This document shows positions 27,399 through 40,040 of a stretch of DNA of 64,000 nt, piece after piece. This DNA is from Limanda limanda (taxonomy: Eukaryota; Chordata; Actinopteri; Pleuronectiformes; Pleuronectidae). The notes beneath the pieces were generated by a model. The model had not been told where the DNA came from and ran no database searches. It worked only from the letters and a program-made list of their open reading frames with translations. The DNA lies in contig NC_083645.1 in NCBI RefSeq assembly GCF_963576545.1, forward strand, positions 5,977,430-6,041,429. Reading direction: 5' to 3'. Both the position numbers and the translations under genes were made by a program. How positions within the stretch are numbered: the stretch's first letter is position 1; every line of letters starts with the position of its first letter.

Positions 27399-27470
<72 letters not shown>
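27393..27470. repeat. Compound (TG)n(GA)n microsatellite
   Basis: A short TG run is followed by about 58 bp of GA. The purine/pyrimidine strand asymmetry could support triplex (H-DNA) formation. Confidence 0.97.
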
Positions 27471-27478
<8 letters not shown>

Positions 27479-29006
27479 TCCATCCGTACTTTCCAGGCTA
27501 CATCTGCCTCCATGCAACACAGCTGCATTGTGCAGTTGTATTGGAGCCACAATGCAGGTTAATCACTGACATTTATACATTTATTTTACATTGTGTGTCA
27601 AATATGGAGTGCAACACTTGCCATGCATGAAAAAACTGAGTTTCCATTCAGCACAGTCCTTGGAATCTCTAATTCACATGTTTTATGCATTGGACTGCAT
27701 TTCTGCAGAGCTCCTGCACTCCTCTGACTGAAGATATTCCACCTCTCCAAACATCAACTCTGTGTTACGACAATTCATGAATGGGTGAAACACAGACAAA
27801 AACTCGCTGATGCCAAGTGTGAACATGTGATTTAAGTACTATAAGAGTAATGGTCTGTATATGATGTATCAATGAACTAAATTTCCTGAACAGATTCTTG
27901 GTTGTAAGTCTACACTTAAGTGAGAAAATACACATTTTAACCCCAGCAGATATCAAATATATAAAAATTAGTGATTTCTTAACATGCTTAAGTTTAAGTC
28001 TTTACCGACATCACCGATCTCTACATGCTTCCATAGAAAATGACAAAAGTTTATCTGATGAGAGAAAGAGAGATGACAAAAAGGGAGTAAAGGCAGTGCA
28101 GAAATTGAAAAATGGACCGACACTGCCACCTCCTGCTGGCAAGCGGTACAGCATGTGTCGACCAGTGAGTGTCTCCTGTTTGTGTCCTTGATGGATTTCC
28201 TGATGTTTTTGTCAGAGAGGTGAGCAGGGAGACATGTGATTCCCTTGTGTACAACACGGTTCAACATTGTCTTACAGAAAGTTAGACGGCAGGTGTAGCT
28301 TCAAATGCTTTTAGTTAAATATTTAGAAAGTAAACATCATTTCATTGCAAAATGAAAGCTCCAACCTGTACATCAGGGGGTGGCGTAGATGCTGTGCTGT
28401 TACCGTGGAAACACATGATTCACAAAGGAGCAGACTGTGTTGTGTGAATGGATGAAGGTGTTGCACATGGATTTTACTTCCTAAATAGTAATGATTTGTA
28501 CAAGGAGAGGACGATGCTTTGTAATAATTTAACTAGAATTGCAGTTGACAGATGTGAATATTTCAGAAATCAAATGTGGAGCTGACTGATGAATTGTCTC
28601 TACAACACGTGAGCTTGCAACACAAACACTGGACTTAAAGAAACTGCTCTGCACTCACAGTGGCAATATAATGGTTATATGGAATGCAAGGAAATGCAAA
28701 TAAATCTTAGTTTATCGTGTCAGCGGGCTAACATTTGCTAATTCCTACGGCTAAGGCTGATGGGAATCCTACATCAGGTTTGTAGAATTTAGTTAAAAAT
28801 ATAAGTTCTGTACGAACTAAACAATAATGTGAATCTGATGGAGGTTGATGAAAGAATTACTCTGCACCTAAGTGAACATTAATTTCCAAACCAATGCACC
28901 ACATGTCATGACAATCCTTTATTTGTTATGATGTGCACATTACCACAACTTTTGATGAGGAGATAACAGAGGCAAAAGAGTCAGAGAGAGAACTGATTCA
29001 AACAGT
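27471..29006. other. Intergenic, no gene recognised
   Basis: No conserved exon, RNA gene or defined repeat was recognised. Confidence 0.5.
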
Positions 29007-29050
29007 GCACGCACGCACGCACACACGCACACACGCACACACGCACGCAC

Positions 29051-29104
<54 letters not shown>
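29007..29104. repeat. (CA)n/(CG-CA) microsatellite
   Basis: Begins with interspersed GCACACAC units and ends with about 48 bp of pure CA. Confidence 0.97.
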
Positions 29105-29108
<4 letters not shown>

Positions 29109-29902
29109 AAGACATTTTGCCTAAATCCATCCAATTTGATCATGTTGTGATAGACCAGATGTGTGAGCAAAGTTATATAAGTCTGTAAGCATGTTGAGAT
29201 CTTCAAATATAGATCATTAGAAATATCTAAAGCCATCAGCTTCTATGATATAAAATGTCAACACTGTGAGGCTTGAAGAGAGGGTACCAACTTTTAAAAC
29301 TTGGCTGTTACCTTGAAACCCACCTTGCCCCAAAAATAACTTCATAAAGAAGTAAATGAAAATGTCATGTTAATATGAAAAATGTGAAGCACAAAACATC
29401 TAACGGACGTGACGAGGAACAATGTATACATTTAAACAACGGAACTTCCCTCCTTTCTTTACCACTACGCCACAGTTTGAGACAAATCAAAATATCACAG
29501 CATTGAATAATACAACTGTACTGCATACTCTCAATCACAATCCACTTTACCTGGTGGTCAAACCAGGTAACCTGGCATTTACCCAGAGATTCCTGAAAGC
29601 CCCAGTGTAAATTTGTGCTAAATGGTTTCAGCTAATTTACTTAAAAATGTTGTGAATGTACACCAGTCAAGTTTTATATCAACTTCCGTGATCAGGCCTC
29701 TGAGCATGGAAACCAGACCAATCAGTGAGCTGATGTTATTTCACTGTCACAGATGGGTCTGGCCCCCCCTTCTATTCAGACTTATTTCCATCTGTCCTCA
29801 GACAGGTCGGGCCAATCACATTTACTGATTCAATTGGGCCAGTTTAAGGTATTTCCATTCGGCTGCAGCTGATGTGGAGAGATCTGTTGAATTCGTAATT
29901 AG

Positions 29903-30195
29903 GGCCCGAGCACTGACAGGCACTGGGCCCTATTGAAATTGTAAGGATATTATTATTATTATAATTATTATTCAGGCAAATGAATTGGCTTTTTGAGGGC
30001 TTTAACATGCTCAAATTCTTACCAAAATTTACACAAAAGTTAGAAAGTGGTGAAAGTTTACGTATTCTGGAGGAATTTTCAATGGGCGACCAAAATGGCT
30101 CAACGGTGCCCCCCCGAGACCCCTGGAACGTGTTAACATTGACCGATCTTCACAAAAATCCATATATAGGTGTCCCATTGAAATTGTAAGGATTA
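29903..30195 (+). repeat. 'agggcccgagcac' fish repeat
   Basis: Begins 'attagggcccgagcactgac' and carries 'ctattgaaattgtaaggat' followed by a TTA run near 29930. The same 'attgaaattgtaaggatta' motif returns at 30177, suggesting the unit is bounded by, or arrayed with, this motif. This is a familiar dispersed sequence of percomorph fishes. No coding function. Confidence 0.6.
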
Positions 30196-31559
30196 TTAGT
30201 TTCATATTATTGTTTTATGAATCGCTCTTTGTATAAGTTCTGGCTTTTGTAAACTTGGGGCCAGTTCCATTTTGAGCATCCGGGTTTGTTGTGTTAACTC
30301 TGCAGAGCTTACTATTAAAAAAGACTCAAAGGCAACTCCAGTCTGGGAATTTCATTATTTCAAATCTCAAGATGAATTTCCATCACACAGATTTAACCAA
30401 TCAAACGAAGAAAATTGTATTTGCATTGTTCTTAAAACGTTTCTCTGTTTTAATATTATACTCAATAATACTTGATCTATCCGAACATGTAAAAAATGAT
30501 TGAAAGAAATGTTTAATCTTGTTTTTGTGTTCATGTGATGCTACTGCCCACTCTGCCCCTACCCTTGTGTGAGAGTTTGTGTGGGTGCAAACATCAACGC
30601 GGCTCCAGAGTCGTTTTGAAATAGAATTTTGATAATTTGTTCCAACGGGGCTTTGATTGTTATCGACAGACCGAAAGATGCGCATCTTCATGGATCATCA
30701 TTTTGTCGATAACGTGAGCTCGCACATCGTTAAAACAACAATTAAGACATTATCATAGACGATATATATCACACACCCCTAGGTTTCAGGTAAAAACATA
30801 GACTGTATATTAAGATGAAAAACACAACCTATTGATTTATGTAGTATCATACTCATACTACATATGCTTACATGCGTCAAGTGGTTTGTTAAACTGAGGG
30901 TACGGCTTGCATCCATGTAACCACTTTCTGATGTAATTGTTCTCAGTATTGAACTGAAATGGCTCTCAAGAGATCGTGTGCCTATGCCAAGTCCTAACTG
31001 TTTGTTTAAATTCAGTTAAACTGCACCGAGTTGCACATGGTCCTTGATATCAGTCCCCTAACTAGACTGAATTTTTGAGATCCTAGGAAATTGGGGAAAA
31101 TGTCAAAAAAAATTCTGTCTTGCAATGTTTAAGAAATCTGTGCCTGAATTTAATTGTTTTTTCTTGACCTGTCACATCCTTCCACCAAATTTATGTAGAT
31201 GAAAATTGGTAAAGTAGTGTTCATTCCACTTTGTTGTGATTTCAATTTGAAATACTCATGTAGCCACTGTGCTAAGATATACCAAGTAGCCGCATGTCAA
31301 TGACATGGCCCTCAGAGGGGGGCGCCAAAAACTGCGCCCAGCAAAAAATAAATAAATAATCTTTTTTTTTTTTTTGCTGGGAAGAGTTTTTTGTGCCCCC
31401 GTCTATATGTGGTGTGCCCCAAAATATTGTATTGAATTACTTTAACAGTAATTTAAGATTATTACTAATAATATACGTGATAGTCATGTGGGTTTATGTT
31501 TCATTAGAGAGATCAGTAAATTACACAGCACTCAGGTAGAACGTTTGGCACTGGAGCAG

Positions 31560-31710
31560 TTGCACCCCGGACTGTCTCTCTGGGGGTAACGTCCATAGAT
31601 ATATATAAAGACTAGATATCTCGCTCGAGGGAGCCGGACGTCACCACATGGCGGCCATCTTGTTGCGGGAGCCTCTCTCACCCATAACATTGTGTTGGTA
31701 GTGGTAAATA
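31560..31710. repeat. Dispersed repeat with 'tatatataaagactagatat' motif
   Basis: A compact block runs 'gtccatagatatatataaag' then 'tcgctcgagggagccggacg' and 'cacatggcggccatcttg'. Its contrast in GC with the flanks and its similarity in style to family A suggest another dispersed element. It ends shortly before the RNase L-like locus and is followed by a T-run at about 31797-31815. Confidence 0.45.
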
Positions 31711-32836
31711 ACCATAACTTGCTCAATTTTCAACCGATTTTGAAACGGTCTGGTTTGTTATAAACGTCAGAGATGTAGTTATGACACTGTATAAATTTTT
31801 TTTTTTTTTTTTTAGAAAATAACATAATTATTCATAAGTACACAGTGTCTTCTTGTATAAATTCATGAAGATTACTATTTTACAAATTGATGCTTTGATT
31901 TCATGCGCGAGCAGAGACCAGTAGGAGACAGAGGTGCTCAGACCCTAATAATATTGAAATTTGTCTGCCCACAAGAAATCTGAAGCAGGGAAATGGATGG
32001 TCTACCAGAGATTACACTGAGAATCCCTCCAGTGCAACACATCCTGTTATACAGTGTATACTTCAAGATGACCTCGAGGGTCTCAAAACATTACTGAGGG
32101 ACAATGACATCGATGGACTGTTCCCCTGCACTGAGATGGGTTGTTTAACCCCACTGGCGGCTGCTGTTGTCTATGACAAGGTGGATATTGCCATTTACCT
32201 TCTGAAGGAGAAGGGCGATCTAAAGAAAGCATCAGGAAAACACAACTGGGAATCAAATAGCAAAAGGTGGAGGGAAACATTTGAGCGGCTGGTACACTGC
32301 TTTAATACTTATGACAGTAAAGTCACCAGGATTGGAAGCGTTGCTTACATCGATGATGTTGACTTTCGCATAGCAGAAGGGAGCAATGGTACTGAAATCT
32401 TCGTGGCGCTGAGAGGAGATGGCTGTGAACTTGCAATTAAGAGAATGCATAAAATCATCTGTCTAGAGCTGAAGAATGAGCAATAACTTCTGCAAATTCC
32501 AAAACTGCACCATCGCTGTGTTGTGAAATGTGTGGACTCGACAGAGGATAAAGACTTTGGATATCTTTTTCTTGAACTTTGTGAATACAGCTTGGAGGAA
32601 CACATCAGAGGCAATAATGGGAGTCTGTGTCCAGAGGATCTTGTCTCTGTCGTCCTTCACAGTTTGAGGGTACTTCATTGTGAAGAGCCGCAAACTCTCA
32701 CACCACAAAATGTTTTGATCTGTAAGTAAAGGAGACAAATATATTGAACAATGTAATTCACTGAAGCTGATATTTGAATTCATGTGGTATAAAATATTTA
32801 TTTTCACTGCATCAATCTACTCAATTTATCTCACAG

Positions 32837-33000
32837 ATGTGGAAGGAAGGGCAAGGTGAGCTGGTTTTGGCATGAGCAGAATTTTGCCAAAAGACCAAAC
32901 TACTTTTCAGTCACACAGGGCAGAAACAGTTTGCTGGATGGCCACCGAGAGTTTAAAAGAAGATGGTGATATTCAATACACCACGATCACAGATATACAG
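32837..33000 (+). pseudogene. Kinase activation-segment exon of the RNase L-like locus
   Basis: Flanked by 'ctcacag' and 'gttagt' splice sites. It translates as V-E-G-R-A-R, then a stop (TGA, 32857-32859), then A-G-F-G-M-S-R in place of the expected L-A-D-F-G. Next comes 'TVCWMATESLKEDGDIQY', matching the kinase APE-region of this family. Loss of the DFG aspartate removes the metal-binding residue of an active kinase. Confidence 0.85.
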
Positions 33001-34497
33001 GTTAGTATTTTTTGTTGCATGTTTTCTCTTTATGATTAAGTGAAACAAAATATTTTGTTGATTAAACTGCTTTGCTGACTTTTCAGGTGGCAGGAATGCT
33101 GACTTATTTCATCCTCTCCGGTGGACACCATCCTTTTGGGGATGAACGCTCAAAGCTTACCTCAAACATTCGAGAGGGGGAGTACACGTTGGACCACATT
33201 GACGATTTGGTGGCAAAGGATCTGATCAAGAGGATGATTGAAAAAGAACCACAGACAAGACCCACAGTGGAAGAGTGCTTGAACCATCCCTTCTTCTGGA
33301 CCAGCACCAAAAATAAAAGTAAAATCTCTTTTGTCATAGCAAGTTATCTCAGATTATTCAGATGCTGCAGATTTATGTTTTAAAGCTAGCACAGTGTTGA
33401 CTTAAAGGTTTACATACAGTAGCTGTTTTAAGACACTGGTTTCCAGTTTAATGTTCACATGGTGATTCCAAGCAGGTAAAATCTTTACCATGACCACCAT
33501 CTTAGTGCAAGATATTAGCATGTCGATATTTTCTAATAATAAGGAAATTTAATACATACCATCTCTCCGAAAATGATGTGAATGTCTTTTGATCGACATT
33601 TTTGGGCATAGGCTAAATGAGAGTATTGGAAAATGGCTGTTCATTCCATGCTTGCACATCATATTTTGTTAAGCATGCAGTCTAACTTTGCAAGCTTCTC
33701 TTTTTTTCTGAGGAAAGTAGAATACTTGAGGAAGGTTGCAAACAAGAAGGAGGTGGCAAGCCGATGAAGAGTTAACGAGAAGTTGCTTTGGATTCTGGAT
33801 GAGTATGCTGAGGGTGTTTCCTACACAAAGTGGAAAAATGAGGTGATTGCAACTTGAGATTCATTTTTATTTTGTTCTAACAAAGTCCCTTTGTCACCTT
33901 TTATAACTGTGAATATTCTTTGTTTGCCACTGTAGTTTTCACCCAAGTTGGTGCAGAGGATGGACAAATGGATAAAGGAACCAAACCCAGAAAACATACT
34001 GGGATTACTCCGCTTCAATTGAAACCTCTTGTAGAACTGTTAAGTTAAAAGGATGAATAAACTCAAAACAGCGATATTGAGATATTTTATTAGAAAATTT
34101 GACAAATAAGTATTTGGAAACATTTTAGGAGTTCAATCATCCAAACAAGGATTTATTCAGTGATAGATTTAATTTAATGGGAAAAATTATTCGATATTAT
34201 ACAATGTGCATTTATTCAATGACTTTTTCCCCACTGTTTTATTAATTTATTGGTATTAGTTGAACTAACTTTAACCTTAACATTGCACATAGTTGTTGAC
34301 TATATGTCTGCACATATACTAGTTCGTTGCCACTGTTATATGAATTATTGCTAGAAATATTTATCTATATAATATAATTATATAAAACAATAGACAGTGA
34401 TACTTTTTAAGAGGCCACAAGCAAAAGGTTTAGAAGTTACTGGTCTAGTGTACATTTGAATTTTGTTCGTAATATTATTCCATTTCTCTGTTTGCAG

Positions 34498-34645
34498 TCT
34501 CGATGAAGAAGCCAACGTTGATCTGCTGTCACTGTTTCCTCACCTCTTTGGATGCATTTATCGATTCACCATAAGGCAAGGATGGAATTCAGAGCATCCC
34601 CTGAAGGCAATGGTCACACCCGAAGAGGACCAGCACTACTACTGA
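34498..34645 (+). pseudogene. Last KEN-domain exon of the RNase L-like locus
   Basis: Starts after a 'ctgtttgcag' acceptor. Read as T-CTC-GAT, it gives 'LDEEANVDLLSLFPHLFGC', 'IYRFTIRQGWNSEHPLKAM' and a stop at 34643-34645. This is the C-terminal part of a KEN ribonuclease fold and has no disablement of its own, in contrast to the upstream exons. Confidence 0.85.
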
Positions 34646-34829
34646 TAAGAATTGGAACATGTTAACCATGAAGAACACGTCGGCCTGGCAGTTCAAGAAT
34701 CTCAACACTTTTACTGCGCCAACTAGCAGTATCTATTCCAGTAGAACCAACCTGAACAGACTCCAAATGGATAATGACACTGCATCATTAATATGTTAAT
34801 ATATTTGTAAATATCTTTGCAATAAATTT

Positions 34830-37535
34830 ATTTTATCATTCAGAATTACAGGAACTCCTGAATTAACTTGTTTTTGATCATCACAAATTCTTATCATTTT
34901 TGTATCACTACCCTTCTAAGGCACAACTTGGGTCAAAAATTACCCGTATTCATTTCACATGTTATTTCATGCATGGCTGTACTTCTTTGCTATATCTTTT
35001 AAAGTCTATTTATTTAATCATTTAATATTACAAAGTATTCATTAAAATATCTTGTTATTGATTACCACAAATCATTATTTTCCTTTTCTCTGTCTTAAAT
35101 TTTGAACTAAAATAGTTTTTGTTTACATCTTATATTTGCAATTAAATCGAATTACCAAACTACAATCTTTAGCAGCAGCACAAAAAAACAGCACATAGTC
35201 CACAGGGATTGGGACAAAATGATCAAAAGGACACCAGCACTGATATTTGTCCCAAGTTAATCGATCAACCCCTCCATTTGTAAATGGTATCGGAGCATAT
35301 CAAATCTCCAAATCTGTGTCCCACTGTATGTGTTAGTCTTTATAAGGCAATGTTTGTAAAGATATCTCCGACAAATCCACTTTTTTCCACATGGTTGATT
35401 TTCATGAACTAGGGAGAGATGATAAAGGATGATAAAGGATTCAGGAAAAATACAGAAATAACGAGTTTTTTCGCCAGGATCCATGAGAGTAGGCAAACGT
35501 TTGAGTTGCAGTTAGAGAAATTACAGCTGGAGATTAGAGATGAAGACCAGTGGCTGCAGGTCTCATAGAAGAAACCAACAGCAGCATAAGTTGACTGATC
35601 AATATCACAACCGATCAGTCCCTGAAACAGTGGAGCTCAGTGTTTGTCTCAAACGTGACAGTGAGGCGAAGCTCACAGAAATCCAGGGAATTAAAATTCT
35701 TTGGCTGTGGTGCTCATCAGTGATTTCACATACAATATTTATCAAGGTTAGTGACTGTGGTCAATAAATTAAGTGGCTCTATAATCTCTATGACTTTAGT
35801 GTTCTTAAAATATTCCTTCAAATAAGCAACCTGTATCAATATTTGAATAGAAAAAGATGCATGATGTTGACAGACTTTCTGACCTGTGTTAAACAGAGAA
35901 ATTAAGCTGTAACTCCGCTTTTGAACACTAGATGGTAAAAGTGAGCAATTATTGCAGAAGTTGCAGGAGGATCCAAGTTAATCACATTGTTTTCTGAAAA
36001 GTTGCTCTCATTGTGACGCGTAAATAATCTAGAAATGATGAATCAACATGCTTTGTAAACAGACTTGAATTAAGAAAATAAATGAACATCTTCTGGTGAA
36101 ACTGTTGTTCTTTTCAGTGACACCAGATGATTAAATTTAGCTGATTTCTGTTTTATTAAGGTGAATTAGCAGCAAGGGAGGATTTACAATTAAGAACAGA
36201 ATGATTTTTGTTTCTTTTAGATTCTGAAGAACTGTTACAGAAGCCTGAGTAGAGACTTTTTGAGATGACTGTCGTGACTGTTTGTGGTCATTAAACCAAA
36301 ACAAGAGAAGTGTAGTGGAGAAGACGTGGATACAAAGGATCTTGTGAAAAAAAGCAAAACGGAAGACACCCCACACAAGGGACGGAGTGTTTATGATGAC
36401 AAATGGCATGCGGTTAGCAGTCGTCAAGGCAACCGACCAGCCATCCACCGAGGCCTCTGAGACAGGAAGTAAAGAGAGAACTGAAAACAGCAACTGAAAC
36501 CGAAACAGCAGTTGGTGCTCTGGTTGAACTGAAAGAGCTGTACGTATGAGTACGTGTGTGCTTGTCTGCCTCTGCACAAGGGAACATCTGCTGCTCTGAC
36601 AAAAAGATCTCACACGCAGGAGGTATTTTCCACTTAGCACATATACCACTTGATCATTTTGTGCAGATAATTTGAACCATCTCAGGGCAGTGATGTGTTT
36701 TTTCCAGAACGCACAGACATGACCTCAACGTGGAGGACTTTGTTTTTACTGGACATTTTTATCTCAACACTAACAGATAGGCCAGCTCTCCCAGTCTCCC
36801 ACATCCCATAAACCTGGACTCTGAACTTTATGAGTGCACAAGATAAACCTCTAGCCAACATCTACAATCTTTCCACAATGGATAAAACACATCAAACTCA
36901 TCTGAATAAATACAAAAAAACGGTCTTTATTCAGATTTACATGTTGATCCACATGTAGTTTTCATAATGTTGCAGAATAAACAGTGATGACACATTGTGG
37001 GTCCAGTTTATATTAGCTGGGCAGTTACCTGTGTTGCTTAACCTTGGGAGTTGAATGGTAATATTGTTTTTTATCATACGTGCAAAGTGCCGACAGTGAG
37101 GCACACCTCAGTTTCAAAAGTAAAAGTAAGCAATCTCATAAAGTGGAGGCAGGTTAGAAAGATCAGACAACCTCATGACAAATAACAGTATCACTACCCA
37201 CTTTTCCCTGCTAACTTTTGGCTGCAATGACGTCCCTTTAGCATAGACAGAAAGAGAAATAGGCTCCAGGTTTAAGTGCACTTGAGTTGTTCCATGACAA
37301 CTTCTTTTAAAAGTATCCATGGTCAGGCTTGTGAAGGCAGAAGGATCTGAACGTTTAATAATCAAAAAACGCCATCATTAATTAGAACACATCGATTTCA
37401 AGTCAGCTCATGCTTCAATGTTGAAATCACTACAATTTTAATTTAATTTAACACATTTGTGTTGGTGCAAAGGCCTAATATGAACAATAACATATGCATG
37501 CAATGAAACAACAATTTTGGCTCCTTTACCAAATA
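34830..37535. other. Intergenic, no gene recognised
   Basis: AT-rich. The minus frame 36137-36649 (170 codons) has no recognisable domain. No RNA gene seen. Confidence 0.5.
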
Positions 37536-37772
37536 GGTTTACATGGACACCAATAATCTGACTATCGACCTTAATCTGAATAAGATATTTATGATGTTTA
37601 CACAATTTGCCAACAGAATATCCCATTCATATTCCTGTGTGTATACATGTTAACTGTTAATTAATAATATTATTATTATTATTCAGGTTAAGGTAATCAG
37701 AGAATGCTGTTTACATGATAGTGTCTTCCTTGGACTATTTTCTTAATCAGAATATTGGTTTCCAAGTAAACC
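37536..37772. mobile_element. 237-bp MITE with TA target duplication
   Basis: The left end 'ggtttacatggacaccaata' is the inverted partner of the right end 'tattggtttccaagtaaacc'. The element is bordered on both sides by TA, as in Tc1/mariner-type insertions. The interior is AT-rich and non-coding with a TTA run. The motif is a common fish dispersed repeat. Confidence 0.75.
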
Positions 37773-40040
37773 TAGTCAAAGAAAAGCATCTGATTTGGTC
37801 ATAATGACATGGTTGTAAAAATACAGCACTCAAAGAGGCTGTGAGCGGAAGAACACGAATCACTAAAGAAGATTGAGGAGCATTTCTAAGTACTATGAAG
37901 TGTTCCATTATCTTTCAATATGTGACTCATGTAAAAAAAAAAAAAACACGTTGAAGAAACATTTGGAAAAGCGACATCTATTCCACATCTGCTGTCAAGT
38001 AAACCCATACGCCTTAGATTTAATGAGAACCTTAAATAATTTCACCATGATGATAATGTGCGTCCAGTGTCAAAATCTACAGGGGTTTGGTTCACAAACA
38101 TGGCAGCATCCTGTCTATCCACAAGAGCTGGGGCTTGGCTGAAAGCAGCCTGGGAATGAAGTATGCGCTTTAGCCTGCTAGCTGCTAACACACCAGTAGC
38201 TTTCTGATTCACTCAGCGTAGTTCAGAACACAGGGAGACATGACTCTCAGAAGATGGAATATGAACATTTCATAACCTACTTCTTCTTGGTTAATTATAT
38301 TTTGCCAAATAATACAGAGACCACCAGGCTTGCTTCTTTACAGGCAAGAGAGACAATTAAAGGAAAGAAGATCTTCCTTTGATGCTCAAGTTTATCATTC
38401 TGTGCATACACTTCAATATAATGTCTTTCTTTGTGTTGAGATTTACAGATTGGGAAAATTTGTGCTTAACATGATGCTTGCACTGCGACAACTGAGCATC
38501 AGAATCGACTGAGGTTTAAGCTGTTAGCAGACTAAAGCATTGATCATTTGTATCCATCCACACACCTTCAATACCATCTCCCCAACACACACACACACAC
38601 ACAGACACAAACACACACACACCAGTGCTGTCCATAAGGTGCAGAAGCAGTTTGCAGGCATACATACATATGAGCTATGTACATTATTAACACCAGGAGG
38701 CAGGAGAGAGCGGAAGAAATCCATTGTTCACAGTCTTGTCAGTCTGTCTGTCAGCATGTCTGTCGTTCATCTTGTCAGTTCATCTCTCTGTGTAGGGGGG
38801 CACTTTTACCTGAGGTTTCCAGACTTACAAGTTCACAGGCGCGCGCACACACACACACAAACACACACACACACACACCTGCTTGCATGGGGCAATTCGG
38901 GGCATATCAATGATTGTCATGATTGTCAACAACGTGCCTCTGATTCTTCTTGTGACTTGCTGCTAGTGGAGCTGGTTTGCCGACAGAGACTTTAACTTCC
39001 TCATAACATTTGTTTTTTTTGGTTCCTCTGTTATCAACAGTTTGCTTCTAGGCTTACGTAATCTTTGTTCCATCCATGTGTCACAGTAAATCATTTTAGA
39101 CAATGTTTCCTGCTCAAGGTTCAACTCTTTTGAAATAGTAAGTAAATGGTTCTCTTCCCATTTATGGTGCAATAAAAAATTAAGACATAAAAGAGGATGT
39201 TTGTGCACACATAGACATTGAGACTAGGAAACAAAACAGTGATATCAAAACATTTTGTTTTTAACGGCTTCTAATACTTAATCTGTAAGTAAGTTATTTT
39301 AAATTAAGTGTGTACAATTAGGTTTTATATTCAAAATAAGTTTTACATACAATATCATCCACCTGTGATGAACTAATAGGGACTATTTGACATAGGCACT
39401 GAAAGTGTGGATTGACTGGAGGCTATTAACAGCTTAAAAAAAATGAAACTGTTGATTAATATGAAAACCTGGTCACAGCTAGACTATGCATCTACAAAAG
39501 ATATTTTTACTCATAAAATCCATCTTAAGAAATTATGTAAAAGTGCTAAATCCTCTCTTCACTGACCATGGTGTTCTAAAGTGTCAACAACAAGCAGCAG
39601 GGAAAATTATCTTCCTATGACACATGGATGATAAAGCCTAAATATATTCCGGAACAAATGTGATCACACATCCCACTTATACACTCTAGATTCAGGATTG
39701 CCGGCGTGTACATTCCACGTGTTCCTACAGTTTAACCTGGACAGGGATTGTTCACAAATCCTTGCAGACATGGGAACTTGATGAAATTTACACAAACTGT
39801 CGCAGTCGTACAGATGCGGACAGTTTGAAAGACTTCAGTGTTCCCCAATTAGTGAGCAAGTCAAGCCCCGGAGAATATCATGAAAACCAGTCAGCAATTT
39901 TTCCAATCAAAAGGAAAACTCAGGGGACTAATGTCCCACACCGAAGCTACAATCAAAATCACAGTGGCCCTGATGAAGAAAAACAACATTCTCTGTCATT
40001 CCTATGCTCTGACAACAGCTAGGATACCCCCCTTCTGGGG
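37773..40040. other. Region downstream of irf2 (possible 3' UTR) with microsatellites
   Basis: Holds CA runs at about 38585-38622 and 38841-38879. The irf2 3' UTR must start at 40040 and run to lower coordinates. I could not place a convincing minus-strand poly(A) signal close to the stop, so its end is unknown. No other gene was recognised. Confidence 0.5.

Larger units (their letters stand above)
31920..34827 (+). pseudogene. Broken RNase L/IRE1-family kinase-endoribonuclease gene
   Basis: Exons inferred from conserved protein and GT-AG sites: about 31920-32721, 32837-33000, 33087-33318, 33718-33842, 33936 to about 34045, and 34498-34645, with AATAAA at 34821. Domain order is an ankyrin-like segment ('HPVIQCILQDDLEGLKTLL', 'LTPLAAAVV'), a kinase ('GCELAIKRM', 'FLELCEYSLEEHI', 'CWMATESL', 'GGHHPFGD', 'RPTVEECLNHPFFW'), and a KEN ribonuclease ('MDKWIKEPNPENILGLLRF', 'DLLSLFPHLFGCIYRF'). 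RNase L cleaves RNA during interferon responses. Here four in-frame stops (32484 TAA; 32857, 33765 and 34020 TGA) break it. The HRDLK catalytic loop is missing (LTPQNVLI at 32697-32717) and DFG reads GFG (32863). Introns are kept, so it is not a processed copy. The 5' start is unclear. Confidence 0.88.

Noticed and set aside
27338..27552. Ser-Leu repeat frames at the GA tract
   Set aside because: Translation of a simple (CT)n repeat.
28940..29236. Open frames made of repeated Val-Cys or Thr-His units at CA/GT runs (also near 18.7, 46.0 and 60.7 kb)
   Set aside because: They are translations of dinucleotide microsatellites.
36137..36649. 170-codon minus-strand open frame
   Set aside because: Hydrophobic low-complexity translation, no recognisable motif, isolated from any exon chain.
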